Of a DNA stretch of 50,616 bases, positions 32,009-43,747 are shown one piece after another. The notes under the pieces are model-generated. The model did no database searches. It had not been told where the DNA came from and was given only the letters and a program-made list of their open reading frames with translations. Numbering within the stretch: the stretch's first letter is position 1; the number at the start of each line of letters is the position of its first letter. Origin of the DNA: Cylindrodendrum hubeiense (lineage: Eukaryota > Ascomycota > Sordariomycetes > Hypocreales > Nectriaceae); NCBI GenBank assembly GCA_014621425.1, contig JAANBB010000296.1, forward strand, positions 1 through 50,616, written 5' to 3'. The translations under genes and the position numbers were made by a program.

Positions 32009-33376
32009 CTAAGTCAACCGTCGTCGATACACGCCCATCATCCAACTCGCGCGCAGCACCGCGAGGCCGATAGCCATCTTGATACTGTCCTGAATGACGT
32101 TGAGCTTGCTCCCGCCGACCTCATGCCACTCGATGGGCACCTCCGCAACCTTGATGCCAGGGCTAGCACCGATAATACTACCGTCGCTGCCAAGGATGGG
32201 GGTGGCCGGGGCGGACTCGGAGAGCATAAGCATCTCAATGTCGAAGATCCAGCCCTCGGTGTGCATGTAAGGAATGATGTGTGGGAGGGATGCACGGGAG
32301 AAGAGCTTAAAGCCGCACTGGGTGTCGCGGATGCGAGAGGTCGCAGGCGGAGTGAGGATCATCAGGACAAGGTGGAATGATCGCATGAGGAAGTTTCGCA
32401 GGGCCGAGCGCTGAGAAGGGGAGTGTTAGATATAAAACCACGAGGCCATGGGCCCAGAAACATACCTTGACAACGGCCTCGCTGCCGACGAGGTGGCCGC
32501 GGCTACCAATGGCCACGCCTCGGTGAGAGCCATCAACCACCTCCTCACATCCCTCAATCAACTTCCCAACGTCGCTGAACCGTGATGCTCCATCCGCATC
32601 CGCGAACAGGACGTACTCGCCCCTCACGTGGCGGAAGCCGTGGGTTACGCCACCTCCCTTGCCTCGGTTCTTCTCCAGCGTCACAACCCTCAGGATGTCG
32701 TGTAGGCCATTATCTTTGGCGAACTGGAGTACTACGTCCACCGTCTTGTCGCGGCTCCCATCGTTCACCAGGATAATTTCATACCCACCCAGGTCTTCCT
32801 TCGGCGCATTGCGCATGTGTCGCTTGAATGTCGGGCTCGTCACGGTCTTAGCATGCGTAGAGCGGCCAAAGTGCTCATCCAGGTAGGGAACAGCCTCCTC
32901 GAGTGTGGGGATGACGCGGTCCTCCTCGTTGTAGGCGGGGAATACGACACTGAGGCGAACCTCGGCAGGCTCGATGGACCCGGCGTCCGGTGCGGCGAAT
33001 GTCTCGCCGGGCTGGGCGCGCTGCTCACTCAGATGGCGCTCGGCCAGCCAGCGGTCGTACCAGCATGGGAGGGGAAGAGATTGGGTTCGTCCTGTCGTAG
33101 GATGGCTAGTGATGTACGTCTTTTCGGAGGGTAGGACGGGGCGGGGCTTCGGCGCGACGAGGTGGAGGAGGACAAAGAGCTGGAGGAAGTTGGATCAGCA
33201 AGGGCTCAGCTCCGGCTGGCGTGTACGCTGAGAGGGGATAGACTTACGGCAAGAAGCGCAAAGAGAACCAGGGCGACGAAGAGAATCATCAGAATGTAGA
33301 TGGGCGTCGCATCAACCCACGCCCAGAGCGGGCCTAGGAACACGGCCAGTAGCTCGAGAAGCGATGTCGCGGCCAT
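32009..33376 (-). CDS. ALG5: Dolichyl-phosphate beta-glucosyltransferase
   Basis: A GT2-family ER membrane enzyme that makes dolichyl-phosphate-glucose from UDP-glucose, the donor for the last glucose additions to the N-glycan precursor. Exons are 33248-33376, 32466-33179 and 32009-32410, with introns of 68 and 55 nt, both phase 0; 414 aa. The N-terminal membrane anchor (about residues 5-55) is split by intron 1. GT-A motifs follow: VVFPAYNEEDRV, IILVNDGSRDKT, NRGKGGGVTHGF and the DXD-type FADADGA. AIGSRGHLVGSEAVVKRSALRN and DTQCGFKLFSR are characteristic of Alg5. The minus-strand leader above 33377 is pyrimidine-rich. Confidence 0.96.
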
Positions 33377-34421
33377 GGCGGAGGGGTGTTAACTCTGCAG
33401 CTATAGAGCTGCAGAAATGAGGAGGGAGCGGGAAGGAGAGGCAATTGCAGCGCCCGTGGTCAAGTTGCGCGCATGAGGAAGGGAAAAGTGAATTAGAAAG
33501 GAGAGGGAGAAGGAAAGTGAAGAGTGAGGGCAGGGTCAGATGGAAAGACTACGTAAGACGTCAGGTTGCAGCTCGTACCTTACGTAGCACAGGCCACGGA
33601 GCCTCTCCTCACACGTCACTTGCGCTACAGCACTGCTAAGGGACGTCCCTGGGGAACGCCTGCGAGGCTGGCCAATCACCCACAGCGCCCCGCCACAGGG
33701 GCTTGTTTTAGGGGCCTCGGGGACGTGGACGGCGGCAGTTACAGGAGCAAGGGCCTGGTCGTCGACCACAACCCGACAGTGGGGGGCGGGGTCCGTTCCC
33801 GACCTTCAGTGGCTTGGCACATGGAACGCGTACAATTAATTCAATGCGACGGGACTGCTTACCCTGCAGCACCCTCGGACACAACACGTTTCACGATTTA
33901 GGCTCAAGAGTGACAATTTTGCCTCGTCTGATCATGGATACTACAACTCTTGCGGTCGTTCACGATTGGGGCTCCATACCCCCCTGCCAAGTCCTCTTGG
34001 AGCCCTACCCAAATGTCTACAGTGTCCCGAGACATTCATTCACGAACTACTCAGCACACGTTGAAACATGAATCACCATCATCACCTGCATCTAGAAATA
34101 AAGGTGAAAACCATATTTTGAATTCAAAGCCACCACGGGCCGCTGCGTGTAATATAAAGATAAACTCAAGTAAAAAAACGTCTTTGTGACTAGGTATCAT
34201 CCACTCATATTTTTAGAAAACCATCAAAACCGCTTTAAATAAGAAAACTCGCCAATGGTATAATCCGATGCTGTCAAAGAGCATCCAAAAGTCATTCGCC
34301 ATCCGTTGCGCGTGGCGTTTGCCTGTAACTAGTCCCTGGTTCTGGACCTCCGCGATTGGAGGGGTGCTCTCCGTGACCAGCAGTAGAGCGTCGAGATCGT
34401 CGTGAATAAGGCACTAGTGCT
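33377..34421. other. Intergenic region downstream of the repeat protein
   Basis: About 1 kb. 33400-33550 is purine-rich on the plus strand, i.e. pyrimidine-rich on the ALG5 strand, and fits its promoter/leader. 34080-34260 is AT-rich and probably the 3' UTR of the neighbouring minus-strand gene. No gene is called. Confidence 0.5.
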
Positions 34422-36292
34422 TTACTTAGTGGGGATCCCCCATTGTCCCCCCAATATTTTGGAGTCAATCCGTCGGTGCTTCCGAAGTAGCTTGCCGCCA
34501 CTCCTGGACAGCCTCCAGCGGTTGGCCCCCGACGGGGGTGTAGGCGGGGAAGCCGGCGCCGGAAACCTGTTCATGATGTCCTCGGGAGTTAGGGGAGGTG
34601 GTGGGAGGGTTCGTTTCTTGGGAAGGTCTTGTTGTTGGAAAAGCTCTTGTTCCCGGAGAAGCTCTTGTTCCTGGAGAAGTTCCTGTTCCTGGAGAAGCTC
34701 TTGTTCCAGGGGAAGGTCTTGCTTCAGGGAGAGATCTTGCTCCAGGGGGAGATCTTGCTCCAGGGGGAGATCTTGCTCCAGGGAGAGATCTCGCTCCAGG
34801 GGCAGATCTTGTTCCAGGGGAAGCTCTCGTCCCAGGGGAAGACCAAAGTCCAGTTGGTCCACGCTGGAATCAATAATTTTCTTCTCCTGATATCGCGATC
34901 GAGATGCTCGACGTTGCTTGTTCCTTTCGTCCAAACCCAAACCCGTGCTGTCGGCCGAGGCCTTATCAAACTGAAAATCATGGCTAACAATAGAAAAATG
35001 TTTTGGTTCGAGAACGAATCCCGAGAAGTCTAGTGTATCAGACCTGCTGTGTGGTGTCATGGGGCCCGAGCCCGATGAGTGATGTTTGGCGGAGGTAGAA
35101 ATGAGTGAAGGGAGAGAAGAGACAGATCCTTGTCGTGAGTGTCGCTCCCAAAAACTTGAATATGCGCTCGGATTACGTGAATGAGACTGAGAAGTCAGAG
35201 GCCTCGATGAGGGTCCGGATGTGCTGATGCGCTCTGAGGGTGGAGCCTGAGTACTGGGTGGGACAGCCGACTGTGGTCGCGAGCTTCGATGAGCGAGTGG
35301 CGTGCTGGCGAGTCTTGTGACTTGCGCCAAGGCAAACTGGTCTATGGAGGAGGCATCGGATGACCTTCGGGCACTCGGGTGTAAACGATGGGGATTCGAA
35401 GCGACAGTAGGTGGTCGAGAGACACCGACAGGCTCAGATGCGCGGAAGGGTCGAGGAGGCTTGACCTCGAGTACGTCTAGGGAGGTTCTTGAGCTCCCAT
35501 AAGGCGAAGGTCCTGGAAAGATATGAATTAGGCTTGTGCTATAATGGCAAAAATGATGGGCAGCTGAAAACATACCTTTGCTGGAGAACGGGGTATACCG
35601 CGAGTAGAAACTACCGCGATCCAGATCTTTGCCTTGCAGTGAGATCGACCGTGAGGTGAAGCTCCCCGCGTCGAAGGAGCCACGTCTGCGATTCAAAGAG
35701 GTGCTCGAGACACTGGAGGCGGGCGTATTATGATTGTAGTCATCACTGGTTGAGCAAGTGTTGTTGGACAAGTTGCTACAGGCTCGTGGGAAGTGTTCGA
35801 TGGCCGCCTTGACCTCTTGGTGGTGCGAAGCCGCAGTAGAAGCTCGTTTGTGGGTCTCTTCGCGGACACGGTCTCTGTCGACTTGCCGGGCAGGCGAGAT
35901 GAGGACGGAATCTCTGGCAGCATGGGTGGGAGTGTGGTGGTAGGTCGCTCGCCTCAACTTTTTCTGGTCGGTTGCCTTTTTCTGTTCGGTGGCCTTTTCC
36001 TTGTCCTCCTTGGATTCCGAACGAAATCGCCGGAAGCGGCTGAGGATGGACATTCCTGAAATGAAGTTGGTTGGTGGTAGTTCTTGAAGAGAGTGTGGAT
36101 AATGCTTTAAATATTGTGGATGGAGAGCGAATGTGACAAAGCCAGCCGGATCTTAGAGGGATGAGAGGAAAGAGGCTTGTGCTTGTCTGTCAAGGAAAAG
36201 AGCCCGGGGTTGAGGGAGACAATAAGTGCATATATGGGTTGCGGAGAAAGAAAAACCTGACACTTACGGAAGGACTCGCGTTTAGTGGACAT
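34422..36292 (-). CDS. Disordered Ser-rich protein with hexapeptide repeats
   Basis: Not recognised. The proposed exons are 36268-36292, 35576-36055 and 34422-35512, giving 531 aa. Intron 1 (212 nt) joins a short MSTKRESF exon to MSILSRFRRFRS. It is optional, as translation could begin at 36053. Intron 2 (35513-35575, GTATGT...CAG) is 63 nt without stops. The N-terminus is highly basic (RFRRFRSESKEDKEK). Most of the chain is Ser/Arg/Pro-rich and probably disordered. Twelve hexapeptides of QDLPLE type (34614-34829) precede a Pro-rich segment (LPPPPLTPEDIMNRF) and a basic C-terminus with RKHRRIDSKILGGQWGIPTK. The final block looks like a short conserved motif. Possibly a signalling or cytoskeletal scaffold, but I have no evidence for that. 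Confidence 0.6.
34614..34829 (-). repeat. 18-bp coding tandem repeat, 12 units (QDLPLE-type)
   Basis: 216 bp of in-frame 18-bp units. Units run from RELPLE through several QDLPLE and QDLSLK forms to QELLQE, QELLRE, QELFQQ and QDLPKK. The centre units are nearly identical at DNA level, which points to recent slippage or unequal exchange. Units toward the C-terminal end are more diverged. Confidence 0.9.
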
Positions 36293-37746
36293 GATGATGG
36301 TGTTGGCGTGGGTAGGCGTGTAAGTGAGGTGGATCGGGATAGCGCGCAACGGGCAATTTTCCGTCAGCTCTTTTTTTGTGGCGTCTGGACCAGGCGATCG
36401 ATCTGACTCGGTTCTGGGCGCGACGGTCGGGTGCCTGGTACCTGGTGCCTGGGTGAGCGTTAGACCGCTGCTATGGCTAGCGCCACCAACCGCAACGGAG
36501 ATCCAGCTGGTCGGGTTCGGGGTGAAGAGTGACGCGGTCAAAGGCCGAGAGGAGAAGCAGAAAATGGCGGGATGGTTCAAAGAGTGAATGGGTGAGATGC
36601 AAGTGCCAAATCCCGACACAAAGACGAGCTGCGGCGGCGTTCACCTTTTGTAACAAACGACACTATGGGCATGGGACTATTGGCATGGCACGGAACAGAC
36701 CCTGGACAGAGCTGCAGCAGCTGAAAGACGCAGCTAACAGAAAAAAAGCAGCCAGCTCATCAGGTTTTCCAACTATTGAAACATGGGCAGCAGAGAACGC
36801 AGGGGTGAGGCGCTCTGCAACACGCCAAAACGGGACCGGTTCCTGGGTTCCTGGGGGGAGGCTCATGCGCTGAGCTGGCATTGACAGACGGCGAGAGGCC
36901 CACGCCCCACAGTTTTACTGGACTGGCAGCTGTGCAGGAGCCTACTGTAGGCTAATTAAGGCATCATTCTCCTCCTCATATGCGTGTGCAGTTGTGGCAG
37001 TTGTGGCAATTGGGAGCAGCGGGGGCAATGTCACCCTTGCTGCGGCCAATCCGCCGGAGCCAACAGCCACGGGCCCAAACTATGGAACGCCAGCAACACG
37101 GGCTGGCCTGGGCTGGCGCTGGCTCCCCTCTACTGCTTTTCGTATTCAGGTGCTAAGTCATTAGTATTACGGTGTAGGTGCTACAGTATGCAGAGTTTGA
37201 TTCCACCACAGCGCCATGTACCCGCTCCACCGTTTCTCGTTGCAAAAGTCTGCCCCTGTTTCCAATTGAGTCGGTGGATTGAGCATCCATCAATCGCTCG
37301 TGCCAGGCCCTGGCCCCCCGGCCACGGTCGTCTAGATCTTACAGCGTTGGCCTGACCCTTCCGGCGATTCAATCAAACGCTCCACCTCGCTTCCCGAAGC
37401 CTACTATGTCCATAGTAGGTCTCGATCTGTCTCGATCCTGGTGACTGGGGCCCCTTTGTCGCCGGACTGATCTCGCCCGTTCGCCCGCCCGCCCGCGCGT
37501 CCATCCATCCCGGGCGGGGAGCGGGAAATACTGCGCAGTGACTGGATCGCCTTGTTCGATCTTGACAACGCCATCGTGGGGCTTGGCGGAAGCCGCCAGA
37601 CGCCGGCACACGCTGACAATGTCCGCGCGCTCTCTGTGTCTCGACCGCGAGTCCTGCTCTTGATGCTAATTTCTCAGCGCTACGCCGTACGCACACCTTG
37701 GGGACCCGCAGCCTAGACTCGGGTCTCCCGCCGCCTGAGCCAACTG

Positions 37747-37782
37747 CTTACCACGTTAGTGACCCTTACCACGTTAGTGACC
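37747..37782. repeat. Exact 18-bp tandem duplication
   Basis: Two perfect adjacent copies of CTTACCACGTTAGTGACC in non-coding DNA. The perfect identity suggests a recent duplication or a conserved double binding site. Confidence 0.85.
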
Positions 37783-40628
37783 GTCAGGCGTGCGCACGCA
37801 CCTTGAAATTAGCAATAGCGGGCTTCGGGCACTTAATTGCTTGGCAGCTGGACATATTCTCGGCGATTTTTCCTGTTAAGATCCCGGAAGCGGTCCTTGC
37901 TGCCGCTCCGGAGGGACTGCCTCCGCTGATACATGTCGCTTACAATTATGGTCGTTGCTGCAGCAGATCGCCTGCAGAAAATATCACTTCCAGTCCGCGA
38001 ATGGTTTCGTCATTTGTCGTCATTTGACCGGGCGGGCTCAACTATCAAATGCGGTTTAGCAACCAGGGCGGCCTCGATGCGAGTGGAATCCGCATCGTGG
38101 CGTCAGTCGTTGATTGTTGCCAAAAGGCGACGAGGCCAAGAGTTCATTCTCATAGCATGGATATTATGTATTAGTAACGGCATCACGCCCCATTGCAGCC
38201 ATTGACGTCCTGCCCTCCTGTGCACTCATGCTCAATGGGCGCTACCGTTTGGGCTAGTAAATTTGACTCACAGAGTTGCACAATTTTAAGCTTTCGAACG
38301 GTTCTCTCTCGTGGTTCATCGTACTGCGTACGTAGTATCACCCAAGCCCATGTCCCCTGTAGATCTGCGCCAGGGATGGCTGTTTCTCCCCTTCAAGCCA
38401 CAACGCACTACAAGACATTGAGGCGTCAAAATGGGTCGAGCTTTCCCTGACTATTGTTTCGCTCAGCCATTTGCCATGTTTGCATGAATTGAATGCCGAA
38501 TGCATGGAATGGGCCACAGCCTCACCCCATTTGCCCGAAATGCGTCGGGGCTCAGGGGTTGTTTCGGTGTCACCATCCGTGGAAGAGGCGAGCCAACACG
38601 ACTTGAAGGTGAAACACCCCACTTACTCTTTTAGACTGGCTTCGTCGGCCACCCCAACGGCGCTAGAATCTTTAGAAGGCTTCCGAGAAAGCGTCCGTTT
38701 GCCACGTTGGGAAATTGGCCCAGACCAATACGGCCCAGTCGCCTCGTTTCAGGAAACCTTCTCCAGTACTGGGAATCTGTGTGCCAGGAGCCCCTCCAAG
38801 CCCGACGCCACAAAACCTGTATTGTGACGAGTCGGGATGGTTGACTATTGCTCTCTTGGGTTCCTATTGACGCCTCCTTGCCTGTTTCGACCCGCCAACT
38901 CGGATTGCGGCAGCTGGCCCTCCAGCATGGCGTGGACTACCACAAGCGCCATGGACGTTGAATCACCGGTTCTCGGGTGGCCCTCGTCTCGTTCCTGACT
39001 ATACCTATTATGCGCCGAAGTCAACCGCCTCCAGGACTCGTCCCAAGGCAACGCCGCGTCTAGGCTCTCCCATTCATCCCCCGCAGAGCTTGCGCCTCCA
39101 ATGAGAACTTCGTGCCGCCTGCGGCTTGAACAAGACGGCCCCGAGGAACCCGATGACAACGCGGACTGATCTGTCATACACGCACTACCGCAGATCTTCG
39201 CACCACGGATTACATATGGCTCCGCATCATCCGATGTCGATCGATCTGGACCTCGTTGACAAGCTTACTAATCTGAGCTGTGAGCACTTGTGATCTACCT
39301 AGCTCGTTGATTCACGCCAGGAAAGGCTTCGACACGTGTCTGGTGGCGGCAGCGATGTAGAGGCCCAACGACAACATGCGGGGTACAAAAAAGCGATGCG
39401 CCGCGGGCGAAGCCGACATGGTGGATGTGAATTTCGTTGAAGTGTCTTGACGGTTCTTCGCTATTCGGTTATGAAGACACACCCAGCCCCAACTTCGTTG
39501 TCGAGCCTTGCTAGCTTGTTACTGAGGTCATCAAGCATGTCAACCTCGGCTTATTACTGCCTATGTGGTCTGCGACTTGCGGATAACTTATGGTTAAGTG
39601 TTGAATCTATGCTTTTACGAGAAGCAACAACATTATTATCGAGGTGCTGATTACACAAGTCACGATACAGCCCGTTGTTCAATATATTGGATTCTGGGAT
39701 CTCAGAGCCCCTTGGGTTAAGAAATAAAACATAATGGCAAATGCGTCATACAATTAAAGACACATCCCAATGTCTAGCTGCGTACCGGTTCTCCGAAGAT
39801 GCATTTGCTGAGACATTGGTGTTGACTCAAAGCATCCCTCTCCTCCTTGCATTGACGTTGACGTTGGTGGGGTTAGCAGCGATGGCATCCATGGAAGCAG
39901 GGACGAAGGATGAATGAACGGGCAAGCAAAGGTATCTTGTGTGTGATGAACAGTGCCAAGACTCAATTGAGATGATGAATGATAGCTATTTGGTGTACTG
40001 CCTGTGGCTGAGGTACTCCATCTTTATCGATACCCAACTTCGGGCTGCAATCATTGCATCACGATACGCATTCGTGCTTCATACGGATAGATATGTCGAG
40101 ACAGGAGTGGACGAGACCTTTTTCGGGGGAGGGGGGGAGATAGATTGGGCCAAGGGGGCAAGCCTCAACCCACTTTATGGCGGCAATGTGGCCAAAGCCA
40201 AATCACGTGAAAATAGCGTGCCGAAACTGAACGCTGGTTGGACGATAACGGAGGCCAGCCACACCCATCGCGTGGCTCGGGGCCGAAAAATGGGAAGGAG
40301 CACCCCCGTCGCCCCCCAAGGCCCAAACCCAACACCATCTGGCAGCCTGGTCACGCGCATTGCCCACCTCATCCGCAATCCTCGACAGCCTCAAAAGTCC
40401 TCACCATCGGAACCCGATCGCCCGCCCGCCCACATCTCCACCCGGCCACCGCCTTGCCGCTCCCGGCTCCCGTTGTGTCTGTCGCCGTCGCCGTCGCCTC
40501 CGCTTCGCGCTTTCATCCCTCCTACTGTCGCTGTCTCGTCATCCTCCATCGCTCCGACCTTCGCCCATCCGCAAGTTCGTGGCGTGGCCCCCGATTCCGC
40601 GCCGGCCGCCTTTCTCGCCCTTGATTGT

Positions 40629-40640
40629 ATGGCGCATTGA
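40629..40640 (+). promoter_or_regulatory. Minimal upstream ORF in the PSY2 leader (Met-Ala-His-stop)
   Basis: ATGGCGCATTGA lies about 240 bp upstream of the PSY2 start, inside the pyrimidine-rich presumed leader. Whether it is in the mature transcript depends on the transcription start, which I cannot see. Confidence 0.3.
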
Positions 40641-40882
40641 TCGGCATTTGCTCGCTACGCCACTTGACACGCTGTGTCGCTGCGCAGCACTTCTCCTCCG
40701 CCTTCTCTCCATCTCCGACGACTGCCGCGCCGTGTCCGCGCGCACCGCGAGAAACCGTGGCGGCGCTCACGATCCTGAGTCACAACGAACCCTCTGAGCT
40801 GTCCCTACAGCAGCACCTCGAACTCGCCCCAGACCTGGCTGCATACACGAACCTCACCGCCGAGGGGGACCCCGAGCCTTTG

Positions 40883-43747
40883 ATGATGGCACAGCCCGTG
40901 CCTCATCAGCCCACCGACAAGAAGCGCGTCAAGGTCTACGAGCTGCGCAACAATGACTGGTTCGACCGAGGCACCGGCTTCTGCACGGCATCCTTCGCGA
41001 CGGTACGCTTCGTCCGCGCTGCTCATGCAGCCTCGTGTTTCTTGCGCCTGAGCCTTGTCGCTGACCTGACATCCCTATATAGACCGAAGATGGCCGAAAA
41101 GACCCCCGGGTAATTGTGGAATCCGAGGACCAGCCCGAGCGCCTCCTCCTAGAGACCAAGATCCAGAAGGAGGATGGCTTTCAGAAGCAGCAAGGTATGC
41201 CGCGTCCCTGATATTCACCTTGGATGTCCTATCTGACTTGATCTCCACAGAAACCCTCATCGTCTGGCAAGAACCCGGTAGTGGCGTGGACATGGCCCTC
41301 AGTTTCCAAGAACCTGAGGGCTGTGCAATGATATGGTGAGTCGCATCGCCCGCTACGCGTTTCCGCAAATCGATCATCTGCTAATTCCTCTTAGGCGATT
41401 TGTCAGTAGTGTTCAGCAATCATTTCACAATAATCTAGCTGGTGCCGGTATGCAGAACTGCGCCCCATCTGAAAGGACTGTATGCTGATGCCACATATCT
41501 AGACGATGGACTTTCCGACGACCTTGCTATTGAGGCTCCACCCACGATCAATCTCCCTAACGCCGAACTCGGAAACCTCCTGGAGATCGAATCCAACATG
41601 CGAACCATGAGTGCAACAGCCAATGGTCGAGACGCTCTTGCCAAGTCCATCATGGCCGAAGACTACATCGGTCGCCTAATTCCCTTGGTTGAGATAGCAG
41701 AAGACCTCGAGAGTCTACAGGATCTACATCGGTTATGTAACATCATGAAGACGATCATTCTCCTCAACGACACCTCCATTATCGAACACGCGGTATCGGA
41801 CGAATGCGTACTGGGAGTTGTTGGCGCGCTGGAATACGATCCCGATTTCCCGAGTCACAAGGCCAACCACCGACACTGGCTGGACAACCAAGGTCGATAC
41901 AAGGAGGTGGTCCCGATTGAGGATGAGCAGACCCGGAGGAAAATCCACCAAACATACCGCCTTCAGTACCTCAAGGACGTCGTCCTCGCCCGAATCCTTG
42001 ACGATCCTACATTTTCCGTCCTCAACTCCCTCATCTTTTTCAACCAGGTCGACATCGTCCAGCATCTCCAGGCGAATGCAGCGTTTCTTAATGATCTCTT
42101 CGGCATATTTAGCTCATCAGTCCCTGACCAGAGGAGGAAGAAGGAGGCGGTTTTGTTCATTCAGCAGTGCTGCGCTATTGCGAAGAACATTCAGCCACCA
42201 GCTCGACAAACGTTGTACAACAACTTCATCGCACACGGACTCCTCCAGGTTATCCATTTCGGTCTACGACACGGCGACGTTGGAGTTCGAGTGGGCGCTA
42301 CCGATATCATGATCTCCATTATCGATCATGATCCGCAGATGATTCGCCAGACCATCTATCGGCAGATGCATGAGAACCAGGCGCCGTTGACGGATTCCTT
42401 GATTGACCTTCTTCTCGTGGAGGTTGACCTTGGAGTCAAGTCTCAGATTTCAGAAGCTCTCAAAGTCCTCTTGGATCCTGGTGCGCCGGTTCAGGGCACG
42501 GAAGCCTTTGTTAAGGCCAATGGCGAATTTGCAGGCCGGCCGCGACCCCAACCGACCATCGATCCCCAACAAGATGTATTCTTGACTCGATTTTACGAGC
42601 GATCTGCCCCCAGACTTTTCAAGCCCCTGCTTGATCTGGAGAAGAGAACTGACATGAACTTCCCCGCTCAGCAGGCGTCGATGTTCACGTATCTTATTGA
42701 GATCCTCTGCTTCTTCATCCGCCAGCACAACCTGCGATGCAAATTCTTCGTCATGACGAACAATGTTGCTCAGCGAGTCGCCCAACTTCTCGAATGCCCA
42801 GAGAAGTACCTGCGGCTAGGTATGAACCCCCTTCCCATTCTTAGATTTCTCTCCCTAATGATGTAACAGTTGCTATTCGATTCTTTAGATCTTTAATTGG
42901 ACTCCAGGACGAGTTCTATGTTAGACATTTAACTGAGAAGCAGGTTTTGGGACCGATCCTTGATGTTTTGATCGAGACAATGCCCAGAGACAACCTCCTA
43001 AGTTCTGCCTCGCTGGAGTTCTTCGAGTACATCAAGAAGGAGAACCTGAAGGATCTCGTAAAGTACCTCGTTGTAAACTTTCGAGAACGACTGCAGAGTC
43101 TCGACTACATGCCAACGTTCCGAGACATCATTCTCCGATACGACCAAACGCAAGGCTACACCTCCAATATGGACTACTTCCTAGAGGCTGAGGATGAGCT
43201 GAGCCGGCGACCACCTCCAAACTCGAGGCTTATGGAGCAGATTACCGTTGATCAAGAACAAGAAGACTACTGGGCTACTTCAGATCCAGAAGATGAGGAT
43301 GAGCCACATGCCAAGGATAGAGAGAAGGTACCAACAACCAATGGCTCTGCCCCGTCGAAGCTCCTTGTGGATTACGCTTCAGACGAGGAGGCGGATGAAA
43401 ATCTCGACCCAAAGGCATCGCTAGAGGCCCAGCAGAGTGAAGGTGGAGCTGAAGTCACGACTCCTACCGGCGACGGAGGTATTGGGACAGTACCGCCCCC
43501 CGAGCGACTGTCAGAAAAGCGCCGCCGCGAGGAAGACGAGGATGAGGACGAGTTGGGCAAGTTGATGCAGAACAAACGACGCAACAGCACCAGCGCTACA
43601 ACGTCTGGGTCTGGTACTCCGCACGGTGTCCTCCGAAGACGCAAGAGCTTCACAGCTGGCTCTGGCAATGGCGCACCTAAAAAGATCGCCATCAGTCTCT
43701 CCCCGTCTATCCGAACCGGCGGCCCACGATCTGACGAGGAGTCGTGA
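40883..43747 (+). CDS. PSY2: Protein phosphatase 4 regulatory subunit 3 (Psy2/SMEK)
   Basis: The regulatory subunit that directs protein phosphatase 4 to substrates, for example in DNA-damage recovery. Six exons: 40883-41002, 41083-41194, 41251-41335, 41395-41441, 41503-42819 and 42870-43747, with introns of 80, 56, 59, 61 and 50 nt; 852 aa. The N-terminal EVH1/PH-like domain (about 12-125) reads KKRVKVYELRNNDWFDRGTG and LIVWQEPGSGVDMALSFQEP. The SMK-1 domain and Armadillo-like repeats follow (about 160-620; HRLCNIMKTIILLND, NSLIFFNQVDIVQHL, LIEILCFFIRQHNLRCKFF). The C-terminal 200 residues are acidic and then Ser/Thr-rich with basic clusters (SEKRRREEDEDED), typical of a nuclear tail. The start uses the first of two adjacent ATGs. 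The frame is open upstream but has no earlier in-frame ATG. Confidence 0.97.

Larger units (their letters stand above)
36293..40882. other. 4.6-kb gene-poor stretch
   Basis: No coding region I can support. The open frames between 36300 and 40640 carry no motifs and overlap on both strands. An exact 18-bp tandem duplication lies at 37747-37782. The last 500 bp (40380-40880) are pyrimidine-rich and belong to the PSY2 promoter and leader. No tRNA, 5S RNA or transposon signature was seen. Confidence 0.5.

Noticed and set aside
34598..34876. Plus-strand GEALVPGE-type repeat protein
   Set aside because: Antisense shadow of the QDLPLE repeat. The minus-strand frame is much longer and has introns and N- and C-terminal context.
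39939..40640. 233-codon open frame upstream of PSY2
   Set aside because: Low-complexity Pro/Ser/His-rich translation with no motif. It overlaps the pyrimidine-rich promoter/leader and open frames in other phases.
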